A DNA stretch of 64,000 nt, taken from positions 1 through 64,000 of the IMG/VR virus record IMGVR_UViG_3300025898_000005. One strand, given 5' to 3'. This document shows, piece by piece, positions 8,121-16,092 of the stretch (the first letter of the stretch is position 1; each line of letters opens with the position of its first letter). Made by a program: the position numbers and the translations under genes. The DNA is from a virus. Under the pieces are notes generated by a model. It made no database searches and was not told the origin of the DNA. It was given only the letters and a program-made list of their open reading frames with translations.

Positions 8121-8366
8121 ATGAAAGAAGAGAGCCCAGCCCCATTAACAGCAGCCGGCAAGGAATACAATTCCGAAGGCGAACGCCGCGTGCGCATCCA
8201 TTTCAATGTCGGGGGCGACAGCATCGTGGACGCGATCAAACAGAAAACAGCCGAATTGATCAATCTATCCCTTTCCCTCAAAGACAAAGATCCACGGGCA
8301 GCAGCGGAAGCCGCTACTTGTTATGAGACCGCCGGCATGTATGCCGTGAAAGCAGCAACGGCGTAA
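8121..8366 (+). CDS. Acb2/Tad1-like cyclic-nucleotide sponge candidate (anti-CBASS)
   Basis: An 81-aa protein immediately after the lipoprotein gene and the last one before a terminator. After a disordered N-terminus there is a strand (RVRIHFNV), then two helices, SIVDAIKQKTAELINLS and DPRAAAEAATCYETAGMYAVKAATA. This helical hairpin, with the DPR...A...YE.A.M.AVKAAT pattern, is how I recognise the Acb2/Tad1 family. Its members are small phage proteins that bind cyclic oligonucleotide signals and so block CBASS and, in some cases, Thoeris defence. Size and position as a small accessory gene agree. Binding residues cannot be proven by eye, and some family members have no tested activity. Confidence 0.6.
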   Translation: MKEESPAPLTAAGKEYNSEGERRVRIHFNVGGDSIVDAIKQKTAELINLSLSLKDKDPRAAAEAATCYETAGMYAVKAATA

Positions 8367-8398
8367 GAGTTTACCAAAAGTAAAGGTGGCGCACCTGC

Positions 8399-8422
8399 AA
8401 AACCCCCGTAACTGGGGGTTTT
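8399..8422 (+). terminator. Rho-independent terminator
   Basis: The stem AACCCCC/GGGGGTT has a GTAACT loop and runs into TTTT. It closes the replication and early operon before the packaging genes. Confidence 0.75.
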
Positions 8423-8434
8423 CTCATTTATGTG

Positions 8435-8442
8435 TACATTTA
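8435..8442 (+). promoter_or_regulatory. Possible -7 promoter element
   Basis: TACATTTA resembles the Bacteroidota -7 box TAnnTTTG with the last base changed. It lies just after the terminator and 37 nt before the start of the packaging operon. No -33 TTTG is found at the expected spacing. Confidence 0.3.
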
Positions 8443-8478
8443 TCCTATAAAAGGCCCCTAAAAACCCTTTTCACTGCT

Positions 8479-8991
8479 ATGAACATGATAAAATTGTCCA
8501 CCCTTAAACCATTGGGCGACAAAAACCCCCGGATCATCAAAGATCCAAAGTTCGAAGCCCTCAAACGCTCCATCCAGGATTTTCCCCAGATGATGGAATT
8601 GCGCCCCATGGTCATCGATAAGACCAATATCATCATCGCCGGCAATATGAAATACCGCGTCCTGCTGGCATTGAAGTACGAAGAGGTTCCAGCTTCCTGG
8701 GTAAAAAAGGCCCACAACCTGACCGAAGAACAGCGCGACCGGTTCATCATCGTGGATAACGACCATTCCGGCGAATGGGATTACGATGCCCTGGCCAACG
8801 GATGGGACAGCACCCTGCTGACAGATTGGGGTCTATCCATCCCCGATTTCAATGAAGAAAGGACTGTCACTTTCAATGCCCGCAAGATCAAAAAGGGCTG
8901 TCTGGTCAAAGTAATATGTGACACCACCGACCAGGCCGATCTACTTTGTGAACGCCTTATTAAAGAAGGACATCAGGTGGAGATAAAATAA
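8479..8991 (+). CDS. ParB-like nuclease-domain protein
   Basis: A 170-aa protein; ATG 8479 is chosen over 8386, which lies within the terminator hairpin. The N-terminus NPRIIKDPKFEALKRSI, then a hydrophobic core LRPMVIDKTNIIIAGNMKYR and the helical NLTEEQRDRFIIVDN, match the ParB/Sulfiredoxin-type N-terminal domain. This domain is common in phages next to terminase or methyltransferase genes. The family binds DNA or hydrolyses CTP in true ParB; the phage versions have uncertain roles in packaging-site recognition or modification. It is the first gene of the packaging operon. Confidence 0.7.
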   Translation: MNMIKLSTLKPLGDKNPRIIKDPKFEALKRSIQDFPQMMELRPMVIDKTNIIIAGNMKYRVLLALKYEEVPASWVKKAHNLTEEQRDRFIIVDNDHSGEWDYDALANGWDSTLLTDWGLSIPDFNEERTVTFNARKIKKGCLVKVICDTTDQADLLCERLIKEGHQVEIK

Positions 8992-9035
8992 GTATTAGTA
9001 ATCAATTAGTTATAAAATGGTAATTTGATAATTTT

Positions 9036-9416
9036 ATGGAAGAAGAAAATAATTCGCCCGAAATCCCAAAAGACAAACGCCTGCAGAATTTACGACCTGC
9101 CCGCCCTGGTGAGGTACGCAACCCGAATGGTCGGCCGAAAGGCAGCATGAATCTGAAGACCGTCTTCAATAAATTCCTGAAGATAAAGGAGCCGACAACC
9201 AACCCGATCACAAAGCGGGCCTGCAACTTATCCCAGATTGAGATCATGGCCCTGGCGATGATAAAGGAAGCCAGGAATGGGAACGTGCAGGCTTTCAATG
9301 CCATCGCCGACCGCTTGGAAGGCAAGCCGGAGCAAAAACAGATCAATGCCTTTGAGGAAGGAACAGAGATATCCGTAACCATCGGTAAGCCGCGGGACAT
9401 GCAGCAAGATGCCTAA
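9036..9416 (+). CDS. Terminase small subunit-like protein (DUF5681 type)
   Basis: A 126-aa protein overlapping TerL by 8 nt. It contains the motif RPARPGEVRNPNGRPKGS (about residues 20-37), characteristic of DUF5681 proteins found directly upstream of phage large terminases. A helical region follows (LSQIEIMALAMIKEARNGN) with a short acidic tail. The predicted role is recognition of the packaging site on phage DNA and handing it to TerL. The assignment rests on the motif and on position. Confidence 0.75.
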   Translation: MEEENNSPEIPKDKRLQNLRPARPGEVRNPNGRPKGSMNLKTVFNKFLKIKEPTTNPITKRACNLSQIEIMALAMIKEARNGNVQAFNAIADRLEGKPEQKQINAFEEGTEISVTIGKPRDMQQDA

Positions 9417-10893
9417 GATCAATGTCGATATTGACCCCGATAATTTCCTACCCGTTTATCAGCCCACCATCGGCAGTACAAACGACATTGAATTTCTATA
9501 TGGTTCCCGGGACAGCGGCAAATCCCGCCACATCGCCCAGATCCTGGTCACCATCTGCCTGGCACTGCCGAAGTTCAAGTGCCCGCTTATCAGGAAGGTG
9601 CAGAACACCGTGAAGGATAGCCAGTGGACCATGATCAAAGAAGTGGTGGAGGAATGGAAACTGGATCACCTGTTCAAGTTCACTACGAGCCCGCTGGAAA
9701 TAAAATGTAAATCGGGCGGCGTATTCCTGGCCCGGGGGCTGGATGATGCCAAAAAGATAAAATCCCTGACCAACCCCAGCCATGCCTGGATAGAAGAGGG
9801 CGCCGACATTACCAGCGATGACTGGACCATCATCACCACTTCCCTGCGGTCGAACCATTACAAGACCCAGATATGGTTCAGTTTCAACCCGGATATACCT
9901 GGCATCTATGAAGATTTCTGGCTTTACCAGCGGTATTTTGCCCATCATAAGGAATTGACCTTTACCGATAAGATCACCGAAACCTTGCAGGATGGTGAAG
10001 AAGTAAACATCACCTACCGGGCGACACACAGTACTTTTTATGATAACCGATATTGCCCGGGAACACGGAAAGCCTATTACGAAGGACTTGCTAAAACGTC
10101 TGAATATGAACATCGTGTATACTGTCTTGGCCTCTGGGGGGTCCGAAAGACCGGCGGGGAATTCCTCAAAAGGTTCCAGTCGAACATCCATGTCAATCGC
10201 CGGCTGCAGTACAATCCTATGTTTCCCCTGTTTTTTTCGCTGGATAACAACGTCTACCCCTATTGTGCGGTGGGAGTATGGCAACTGATCCCCGAAGAAA
10301 TTGATGGGGGAACGATATGGTTTGCCCGACAGATAGCGGAACTGCCAGCGGTGGATCCTGATAACAGTGCGGCCGGGGCGGCAAAACTGATCATCAAATA
10401 CCTGCACCAGCTCAAATACTACGAAATGACCGTCCATATCTGTGGGGACCGGTCCACAAAGAACCAATCCACCATTGATCCGCTGAAAAGATCCTTCTTC
10501 CAGATCGTCAACGAAGCCGTCACTTCCGCTGACTTCCGTACAAAGGATTGCTTCCTGGCCTATTCACCGGCGCCGCCAGGGATAGCCGACTTCGCAAATG
10601 CCATCTTCAATAATGAGATTCCCGGCCTGCAGATAGAAATCGGTAATTGCCCGGAATCCATAAAGGACTATATCATCACGAAGGCCGACCGTAATGGTAA
10701 TATCCTGAAGATCAATAAGGCGGACTATGAGGGTGGCCCATCTTACCAGCACAATGGCCACTTCACCGATACGCTGAAGGATATGATCGTGCAGGCCTTC
10801 TATGATCAGTACATTGCCTATACCAACCGGCATAAAACCATCCAGCCAGGGGGTGTCTCTAAAGTGAATCGCGTTTCAAATATTACCGGATAA
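9409..10893 (+). CDS. terL: Terminase large subunit
   Basis: A 494-aa protein of normal TerL length. The ATPase domain has Walker A GSRDSGKS near 32-39 and Walker B-like HAWIEEGAD near 126. The nuclease domain shows candidate acidic residues in FFSLDNNVYPY, HICGDRST and HFTDTLKDMIV, the usual RNase-H-like arrangement. This places it in the Terminase_3/PBSX-like group. It powers DNA translocation into the prohead and cuts the concatemer. It overlaps the small subunit and is followed after 25 nt by the head-completion and portal genes. Confidence 0.92.
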   Translation: MPKINVDIDPDNFLPVYQPTIGSTNDIEFLYGSRDSGKSRHIAQILVTICLALPKFKCPLIRKVQNTVKDSQWTMIKEVVEEWKLDHLFKFTTSPLEIKCKSGGVFLARGLDDAKKIKSLTNPSHAWIEEGADITSDDWTIITTSLRSNHYKTQIWFSFNPDIPGIYEDFWLYQRYFAHHKELTFTDKITETLQDGEEVNITYRATHSTFYDNRYCPGTRKAYYEGLAKTSEYEHRVYCLGLWGVRKTGGEFLKRFQSNIHVNRRLQYNPMFPLFFSLDNNVYPYCAVGVWQLIPEEIDGGTIWFARQIAELPAVDPDNSAAGAAKLIIKYLHQLKYYEMTVHICGDRSTKNQSTIDPLKRSFFQIVNEAVTSADFRTKDCFLAYSPAPPGIADFANAIFNNEIPGLQIEIGNCPESIKDYIITKADRNGNILKINKADYEGGPSYQHNGHFTDTLKDMIVQAFYDQYIAYTNRHKTIQPGGVSKVNRVSNITG

Positions 10894-10918
10894 TCAAAAA
10901 AAGTATAACTTTATCCTC

Positions 10919-11395
10919 ATGGCCCTTACCATCGATCAGCTAAAAGCCCTGCCTTTAGGATATCTCACCGGAAAAGACCTGGTGGCGTGGTGCCCTTATC
11001 AAATATTGAACACGGTCTATTCCACCGACCCGGACCGCCTGCAGGAGGGATGCACAACGGCGTATGGGGAAATAACCAGCGCGGCCAACAACCGATATGA
11101 TATCGCCACCGAACTGGCCCAGACCGACCCGACCAAAAGATCCACCTATCTGGTAAAGATCATCACCCTGCTGGCCGTTCGTAATGCGATGGGATCGATG
11201 CAGGGCATCAGTGAAAAGATGGCTGCTGATTTTAAATGGCTGGAAAAGACAATGCTGGATATCCGCAATGCCCAGGCAAATCTGCCACTTCACCCGGTTC
11301 CTTCCCAAGGCACTGATCCACTCACCAACCAACCATTACCACCACCGAACAGTCGGCCGGAATTGGTTTGTTCAAACTTCCGCACCCGTGGGTAA
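10919..11395 (+). CDS. Gp36-like head-tail adaptor (DUF1320)
   Basis: A 158-aa protein between TerL and portal. The helical core DPDRLQEGCTTAYGEITSAANNRYDI, then KRSTYLVKIITLLAVRNAMG, matches the Mu Gp36/DUF1320 head-tail connector pattern, in which a helical bundle joins the portal ring. The C-terminal 35 residues are Pro-rich. The end overlaps the portal start at GTG 11388 by 8 nt. It probably forms an adaptor ring under the portal. Confidence 0.7.
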   Translation: MALTIDQLKALPLGYLTGKDLVAWCPYQILNTVYSTDPDRLQEGCTTAYGEITSAANNRYDIATELAQTDPTKRSTYLVKIITLLAVRNAMGSMQGISEKMAADFKWLEKTMLDIRNAQANLPLHPVPSQGTDPLTNQPLPPPNSRPELVCSNFRTRG

Positions 11396-13001
11396 ACATC
11401 GAAGTGAACGCCGCAATAACGACCCCGCTGTCCTGGCAAAACGCCAGCAATTCTATTCCATTCCCAGCCAAGGGATCACCTTGCCCAATTCCGGCGCCAA
11501 CAACACGGCCCCAGGTGCCCCCTTCGGCAATCTTCCGCTGGTAGCTCCGAACACTGGCGGTTATGGCAACCTGGGTGGCGGCAGCGTAGTATGGGGAAAC
11601 AACAAGGATGCCGGCGGCTGGGGCGTAGGACTACCCGGCGCCAAACCTGCCAGCGGGCAGGCCCCATCTGCAAATCCTTACATTACCCCGAAGGCGACTG
11701 GTTTGACCAGGATCACCCAAACCTATCCATCCAACTATTTCCAGGTATACGATATCAGCACATGGCGCTATGCATGTGATCAGGCCACCAATATGGGGGA
11801 CACCCGGCAACTGGCGGCGATGTATATCTGGTGTTATACCAGCAGCGCCTTCGTCCAAGGCCTCTTTGAAAAACTGGGTGATGCCATAGATGCCATCGAT
11901 TTTAAGATTGTGGATAAGTCGGGCAATAAGATTGATTCCATGCAGGAAGAATTTTGTGACCGGCCATGGCAAAAGACCGTGCGAAAGGAAATCCTTTGGG
12001 CTTTTTTCTGGGGTTTTACCGGTCTTAACTTCGATCCCCCCACCCGGAAGGTCTACAAATATCCCCAGCAGCAGATTGACCCCATCAATAGGTTCCTAAA
12101 AAACACCACTTTCAGCCCTTATGATGGCGTGAATTTCTCTGATCTGGATAATGTATTGTTCATCCAGCATTCCACCAATATTGAAAACCAACTGGGATGG
12201 ATGCAACCTATATGCCGGTCTTTCATCCAGATCAACCAGTCGAAAAATAACTGGCTGGCTGCCGGCCGTCGACTGGCTTATCCGATCATGACGGTTGGAT
12301 ATCCTCAAAACGACAACGCCATCACCCTGACCAACGGGCAGCAGGTCAACCAGTATAAAGTGCAAGCGGAAGAAATAGCCTCCGAAGTAGATCCTTCCAA
12401 AGGGTTCGTCTATCCTTATACCGTGGTCCCTGGTGGTGAGATTCAAAAAAGCATTGAAATCGACTTCGCTGAAACGAAGGCCGGCCAGAATATGTACAAG
12501 GTCTATTCTGAATTCAATGATGATGAAAAGAATGAAATCCGGGAATGGTTGCTGGGCGGCACCTTGGCCAGCAGTGCCAGCAAGTCCGGCAGCGGCTCCA
12601 GGTCCTTGGGCGAAGTGCATGAACGTATGTTTAAGGCCGTAGTAAAATCCAAACTGCCCCGGGTGCTGGCGGTTCTTAATGATGACTATGTGCCGAAACT
12701 GGCAAAGTTTTATACCGGCCTGCCGGCTTATTGGGCCTATGACTATGATAAGGCCGAACAACTGACATTTGAAGAGATGACCAGCCTGTCATCCGTGGTC
12801 ACCGCCAATGGCAAACGGCTGACCAATGAGTTTTTTGAGGCCAACGGCGTGGCCCGGGAATATATCGAAGATGCTCCCGAACCCGTCGTGGCACCAAAGC
12901 CCGGGACAGAAAAGCCTACAAAAGATCCTGATCCTCAGTCAAACAGCAGCGGCCTGCATTATGCTATACCGAAGGGCTTTCAAAAAAAAAAATACTGGTA
13001 G
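11388..13001 (+). CDS. Portal protein (DUF935, Mu gp29-like)
   Basis: A 537-aa protein if GTG 11388 is the start. It then begins MGKHRSERR, while the frame upstream of it is only the shadow of the preceding gene. Residues about 60-130 are Gly/Asn/Pro-rich. The central part, with STNIENQLGWMQPICRSF, and LLGGTLASSASKSGSGSRSLGEVHE near 410, are the signature of DUF935 portals. The protein forms the dodecameric DNA entry channel of the head. It ends within an A11 tract (12982-12992), where a -1 slip would continue directly into the MuF frame. Confidence 0.85.
   Translation: MGKHRSERRNNDPAVLAKRQQFYSIPSQGITLPNSGANNTAPGAPFGNLPLVAPNTGGYGNLGGGSVVWGNNKDAGGWGVGLPGAKPASGQAPSANPYITPKATGLTRITQTYPSNYFQVYDISTWRYACDQATNMGDTRQLAAMYIWCYTSSAFVQGLFEKLGDAIDAIDFKIVDKSGNKIDSMQEEFCDRPWQKTVRKEILWAFFWGFTGLNFDPPTRKVYKYPQQQIDPINRFLKNTTFSPYDGVNFSDLDNVLFIQHSTNIENQLGWMQPICRSFIQINQSKNNWLAAGRRLAYPIMTVGYPQNDNAITLTNGQQVNQYKVQAEEIASEVDPSKGFVYPYTVVPGGEIQKSIEIDFAETKAGQNMYKVYSEFNDDEKNEIREWLLGGTLASSASKSGSGSRSLGEVHERMFKAVVKSKLPRVLAVLNDDYVPKLAKFYTGLPAYWAYDYDKAEQLTFEEMTSLSSVVTANGKRLTNEFFEANGVAREYIEDAPEPVVAPKPGTEKPTKDPDPQSNSSGLHYAIPKGFQKKKYW
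12982..12992 (+). other. A11 slippery tract at portal end
   Basis: Eleven consecutive A sit 9 nt before the portal stop. One extra A, or a -1 ribosomal or transcriptional slip, fuses portal and MuF reading frames. The MuF frame is open upstream to 12932 but has no ATG or GTG before 13085. Confidence 0.5.
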
Positions 13002-13084
13002 GCGTTGAATATGCTACCCTGAAGCCACGGCCCCGCCTTCCCAATCCCAAACGCCTGATCCCGGATTCCCTCACCGAAGAGGAA

Positions 13085-14239
13085 ATGAAGTACATCTACC
13101 GCAACCGGAAGGGGAAAACCATCTTCACCCCGCTGTACAAAAAGTATACTGACCTGTTCTTCCAGGAGATTCTGGCCGAAACCACCATCCGCCATACGTT
13201 TGAATCCTTCGAACCTACCAACCTGGTCGAACGCTACCTGCTGAACGCCGCCCAGTTCTCTGCCGCAAAGAACGATGCCGAAGTAAAACTGATGCAGCAG
13301 CAGGTCTTTAATGAAAAAGGGGTGCTGAAGGGCTACCAGCAATTTCGCCAGGACGTAGAACCCATTGCCCAGGTTCAACAGGAAACATGGCTTCGGGTGG
13401 AATATGAGACTGCCCGCCGGCAGGCTGGCGCCATCGAACAGTTCACCCGCATGCAGAAAGATGCCGACCTGTATCCCTACTGGATATACAAAGGGGTCAT
13501 GGATAGCCGGGAGCGCCCGGAGCATGTGGAAATGGAAGACCGGGTATTTCAGATCGGCGATGCTGATAGCGATTCCTGTTTCCCCCCACTGGACTGGAAC
13601 TGCAGGTGTAAGGGTGAACCCATCGATGGGATGTTCGTGGAGGAAAACGGTCTGAAGGTATCCACGCCGGCGGATGCCAAGCAATACCTGGAAGATAATG
13701 TGGATCCCCAGTTCCGGTTCAACCCGGCGGTTCAGGGTGCCATGCCCAACGATCACAGTTATTTTCAGGGTTTCCCCAGCGCCAACGAAGGGGATGCCGG
13801 GACGTTCGGCCTGCCATCTGCCAAGGACCTTGGAGGGGATAAGGAACTGACCGGGCTGGCGGCGAAGCCATTCCACCAGCTGGTGGAAACCATACACGGA
13901 TGGAAATCCCTGTACCACAATGATCACCGGGGCAATATAGTCTTCCAGAACAAGGAAACGCTGGCCAATGTCCGCCTGGGGGACGGCGCCATCCATACCA
14001 TCCAGAAACATCAGCGCGGTTTTGAAAATATCCCCCGCTGCATCGAAAAACCTACGGAAATATGGGGGAAGTGGGAAAATGTGGGAACGCAAAAAGTGGT
14101 GCTGCGGGCTTACCTGCTGATCGGCCGGACTTCATATGCTGTCCTTACCCGGGATGGGCACATTACGGATGCCTTCGCCTTCAGCAACGGGTCGGAGAAT
14201 AAATTACGGAACGGCCTAATTATAGGAGGAAATGAGTAA
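13085..14239 (+). CDS. MuF head protein fused to PBECR-like nuclease domain
   Basis: A 384-aa protein. Residues about 40-190 hold the MuF/SPP1 gp7 domain, with the diagnostic YWIYKGVMDSRERPEH and PLDWNCRC motifs. Residues about 255-384 look like a barnase/EndoU/colicin/RelE-type domain (PBECR group), with IPRCIEKPTEIW, a strand pair ending YAVLTRDG, and ENKLRNGLIIG. Such MuF-toxin fusions are known in Gram-positive and Bacteroidota prophages. The toxin part may be packaged in the head and injected. The ATG at 13085 may be internal: sensible sequence (LPNPKRLIPDSLTEEE) precedes it in frame, back to the poly-A tract. Confidence 0.8.
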   Translation: MKYIYRNRKGKTIFTPLYKKYTDLFFQEILAETTIRHTFESFEPTNLVERYLLNAAQFSAAKNDAEVKLMQQQVFNEKGVLKGYQQFRQDVEPIAQVQQETWLRVEYETARRQAGAIEQFTRMQKDADLYPYWIYKGVMDSRERPEHVEMEDRVFQIGDADSDSCFPPLDWNCRCKGEPIDGMFVEENGLKVSTPADAKQYLEDNVDPQFRFNPAVQGAMPNDHSYFQGFPSANEGDAGTFGLPSAKDLGGDKELTGLAAKPFHQLVETIHGWKSLYHNDHRGNIVFQNKETLANVRLGDGAIHTIQKHQRGFENIPRCIEKPTEIWGKWENVGTQKVVLRAYLLIGRTSYAVLTRDGHITDAFAFSNGSENKLRNGLIIGGNE

Positions 14240-14248
14240 TTTTAATCG

Positions 14249-14782
14249 ATGGCTCAAAAAAACCTGAATGATCTCCTGAAAGACTGGCGGGGAACCGAAA
14301 CCGAGATGCAAACCTTAGTGAAGGCGCTGCCCCGGATTGTCGGTAGTGAAGCGGTGAAATCCGTGAAGGACAATTTCCGGCTGCAGGGATATGATTCCGG
14401 GACCGGCGTGGTGAAGTGGAAGGAACGGTCGGCCGCTACCCAGTCGCTATACGACAAACGGGTATGGGTCAAAGGGTCGGTCTATTCCTCTACCCGCAAA
14501 CTGCTGGAACAGACCATGGCCCTGTTCAATGGCATAAAGTATGATCAGATCGGCACCGGCCGGGTCAGGATAGGGGTGGATATCAACCTGGTTCCTTATG
14601 CCCAGTACATGAATGAAGGGGTGACGGATGGCAGCATGGGCCCCCACCATATCCATACCGAAATCCCACCCAGGCAGTTTATGCCCAGGCCGGGAGAGCC
14701 GCCCAACCCGAAGATCATGGCAGCGGTGGAAAAGAAAGTGATCTACGAACGGGACAAAGCATTACAAACCTTTAAAAAATAA
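14249..14782 (+). CDS. Virion morphogenesis protein (Mu gpG / tail-completion-like)
   Basis: A 177-aa protein after MuF, matching the Mu gene order. LVKALPRIVGSEAVKSVKDNF at the N-terminus, VVKWKERS, YAQYMNEG and the C-terminal PRQFMPRPGEPP are typical of the Phage_tail_S/gpG-like virion morphogenesis family. Members complete the head-tail joint or the tail end. The start context is TAATTTTAATCGATGG. Confidence 0.78.
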   Translation: MAQKNLNDLLKDWRGTETEMQTLVKALPRIVGSEAVKSVKDNFRLQGYDSGTGVVKWKERSAATQSLYDKRVWVKGSVYSSTRKLLEQTMALFNGIKYDQIGTGRVRIGVDINLVPYAQYMNEGVTDGSMGPHHIHTEIPPRQFMPRPGEPPNPKIMAAVEKKVIYERDKALQTFKK

Positions 14783-14788
14783 CGCTAT

Positions 14789-14986
14789 ATGCAGGACAGC
14801 ATTCCGATGAAACCGATAACCTGTTATGTTTGCGATGGGACAGGCATGATAAATACGACTGAGAATATGCCAACCCTGAACACATTCGTAAAGTGCCCGA
14901 ACTGCAAAGGTCGGGGCACCGTTGTAACGAATGCTATCCCCGGCGGCGTAGACCCGGGAACCCCCAAACCCAAAACACTGCTATGA
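14789..14986 (+). CDS. Zinc-ribbon protein, DnaJ-type CxxCxGxG motifs
   Basis: A 65-aa protein with CYVCDGTG and CPNCKGRG, two CxxCxGxG units spaced as in the zinc-binding region of DnaJ. An alternative start is ATG 14807. It may act as a small chaperone or nucleic-acid-binding zinc finger. It sits between virion genes, and its stop overlaps the next start (ATGA). Confidence 0.55.
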   Translation: MQDSIPMKPITCYVCDGTGMINTTENMPTLNTFVKCPNCKGRGTVVTNAIPGGVDPGTPKPKTLL

Positions 14987-15186
14987 AATCTACCACGTTT
15001 TTAGTGGCATTTGAAATAGGGGAATTGGTATACGTAAAGACGGATACCGAACAAAAACAGCGCATTGTTGTCGCCTTATTTGTTCAACAAGGGTCCATAA
15101 AATATCTGGTCGCCTGCGGGACGGAAGATAGATATTACTTTGATTTTGAATTAGCCGAAATTAAAAACGAACTAATAAAATTATAA
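14983..15186 (+). CDS. Small hypothetical protein
   Basis: A 67-aa protein; ATG 14983 overlaps the previous stop (ATGA), and the stop overlaps the next start (TAATG). Sequence such as FEIGELVYVKTDTEQKQRIVV and IKYLVACGTEDRYYFDF predicts a five-stranded beta-barrel, SH3-like. Such small barrels are common in Bacteroidota phages, where they read as KOW/Tudor-like domains. No function can be assigned. Confidence 0.55.
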   Translation: MKSTTFLVAFEIGELVYVKTDTEQKQRIVVALFVQQGSIKYLVACGTEDRYYFDFELAEIKNELIKL

Positions 15187-15746
15187 TGCCCATCGATACC
15201 ATCACCCCGGCCATCATTACCGCCTGCCGCCAGGAGGCCGAAGCCTTTTCTAAACAGAACGGCGATTTCATCGGCCAAGTCATCCTGAAGACCGACTTCA
15301 AAGATTCCGAAGCTGTTACCTACCAGTTTCCCCTGGCGATGATTGAAATGATCGATGATACCGAACTATCCCAGTGGTGCGGGGGATCCACGCGGGTCAG
15401 CTGGACCTGGGGTTTCAACCTTTACAACTATGAACCGAACGCATACGGGGATGATGTGACCGGAGAATCCGAAGCCACCCTGGCGTGGTGCGATCTGGTA
15501 CGGGTTCATTTTACCACCCGCCAATGGCTGACCCAGGGCATGCTGGATATAGAATCCAAATATGGTTACCGGTTCACCCTGACCGGCGCCCATAAGGCCG
15601 ATGCCCTGAAATATCGGGAGGGCCTATGCATGGGCTGGCGGTTCATGCTGGAAAGTGTGGCGATCGATGATAGCACCGACAGCGTTCAATATATATCAGG
15701 GGCCGATCTAAAAACCATTGTTGCCACCCCGCCGGATAATTCGTAA
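15186..15746 (+). CDS. Probable tail terminator or head-tail joining protein
   Basis: A 186-aa protein lying between the gpG-like gene and the non-coding block. It is aromatic-rich (VSWTWGFNLYNYEPN, WCDLVRVHFTTRQWL), with a central strand-rich part and a helical segment ALKYREGLCMGWRF. Length and position agree with a Mu gp37-like or tail-terminator protein, but no motif proves it. The start overlaps the preceding stop. Confidence 0.5.
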   Translation: MPIDTITPAIITACRQEAEAFSKQNGDFIGQVILKTDFKDSEAVTYQFPLAMIEMIDDTELSQWCGGSTRVSWTWGFNLYNYEPNAYGDDVTGESEATLAWCDLVRVHFTTRQWLTQGMLDIESKYGYRFTLTGAHKADALKYREGLCMGWRFMLESVAIDDSTDSVQYISGADLKTIVATPPDNS

Positions 15747-15789
15747 ATTTATATTGAGTTTCATAGATATTAGATTCATTTTTGTTTTT

Positions 15790-15818
15790 CCCTGCATGTC
15801 CATGCGGGGATTTTTTTT
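15790..15818 (+). terminator. Rho-independent terminator
   Basis: CCCTGCATG pairs with CATGCGGGG, with one G-T pair, and eight T follow. It ends the head-joining operon. Confidence 0.75.
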
Positions 15819-15825
15819 ATATTTG
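15818..15825 (+). promoter_or_regulatory. -7 promoter element TATATTTG
   Basis: An exact match to the Bacteroidota TAnnTTTG box just after a terminator. Transcription would start near 15832, at the 5' side of the predicted structured RNA. A TTTG at 15781 is too far upstream to be the usual -33 box. Confidence 0.5.
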
Positions 15826-15831
15826 CTTTAT

Positions 15832-16051
15832 GGAGCCGGGACCATATGGGCAACCATTCAGAGAAAGCCACGGAGGTCGAAGCTGGACCGTTTGACGTGG
15901 GGTATGCCGTCTCCTGATTGATAACAACCCCCTAAATAATAGCTGCGGTGCAGCCCGTTGAGGCCCAATGTTTGAGCCGATGACGCGGAGATACCACCAA
16001 AAGACGAAGCAAAATGAAATCCCTGGCATGCTGCAGCCGGGGATTTTTTTT
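15832..16051 (+). ncRNA. Candidate structured non-coding RNA
   Basis: About 220 nt between a promoter-like box and a terminator, with no convincing ORF (the longest plus-strand frames are shadows or under 30 codons). Several helices can be drawn by eye. GGAGCCGG (15832) pairs with CCGTCTCC (15907) with one mismatch. Inside it, CCACG (15868) pairs with CGTGG (15896), and within that GGTC pairs with GACC. GCTGC (15942) pairs with GCAGC (15949). The terminator hairpin follows at 16017. No known RNA family was recognised. It could be a phage regulatory RNA or packaging RNA. The whole 15747-16139 gap holds only this element and its flanking signals. Confidence 0.5.
16017..16051 (+). terminator. 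Rho-independent terminator
   Basis: AAATCCC-T-GGC pairs with GCC-G-GGGATTT around loop ATGCTGCA and continues into a T run. It closes the candidate RNA. Confidence 0.7.
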
Positions 16052-16092
16052 GCCTTTATGGGAACCCGTAAGAAATTGATAGACAGCGTTTT

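Noticed and set aside
8479-8991. Plasmid partition system
   Set aside because: Only a ParB-like domain is present; no ParA ATPase or parS-like repeats were found, and the position next to terminase fits the phage type.
12980-14092. Long minus-strand ORF of 370 codons opposite MuF
   Set aside because: It is a shadow of the MuF gene; no start signal, no domain sense, and the plus-strand protein has clear family motifs.
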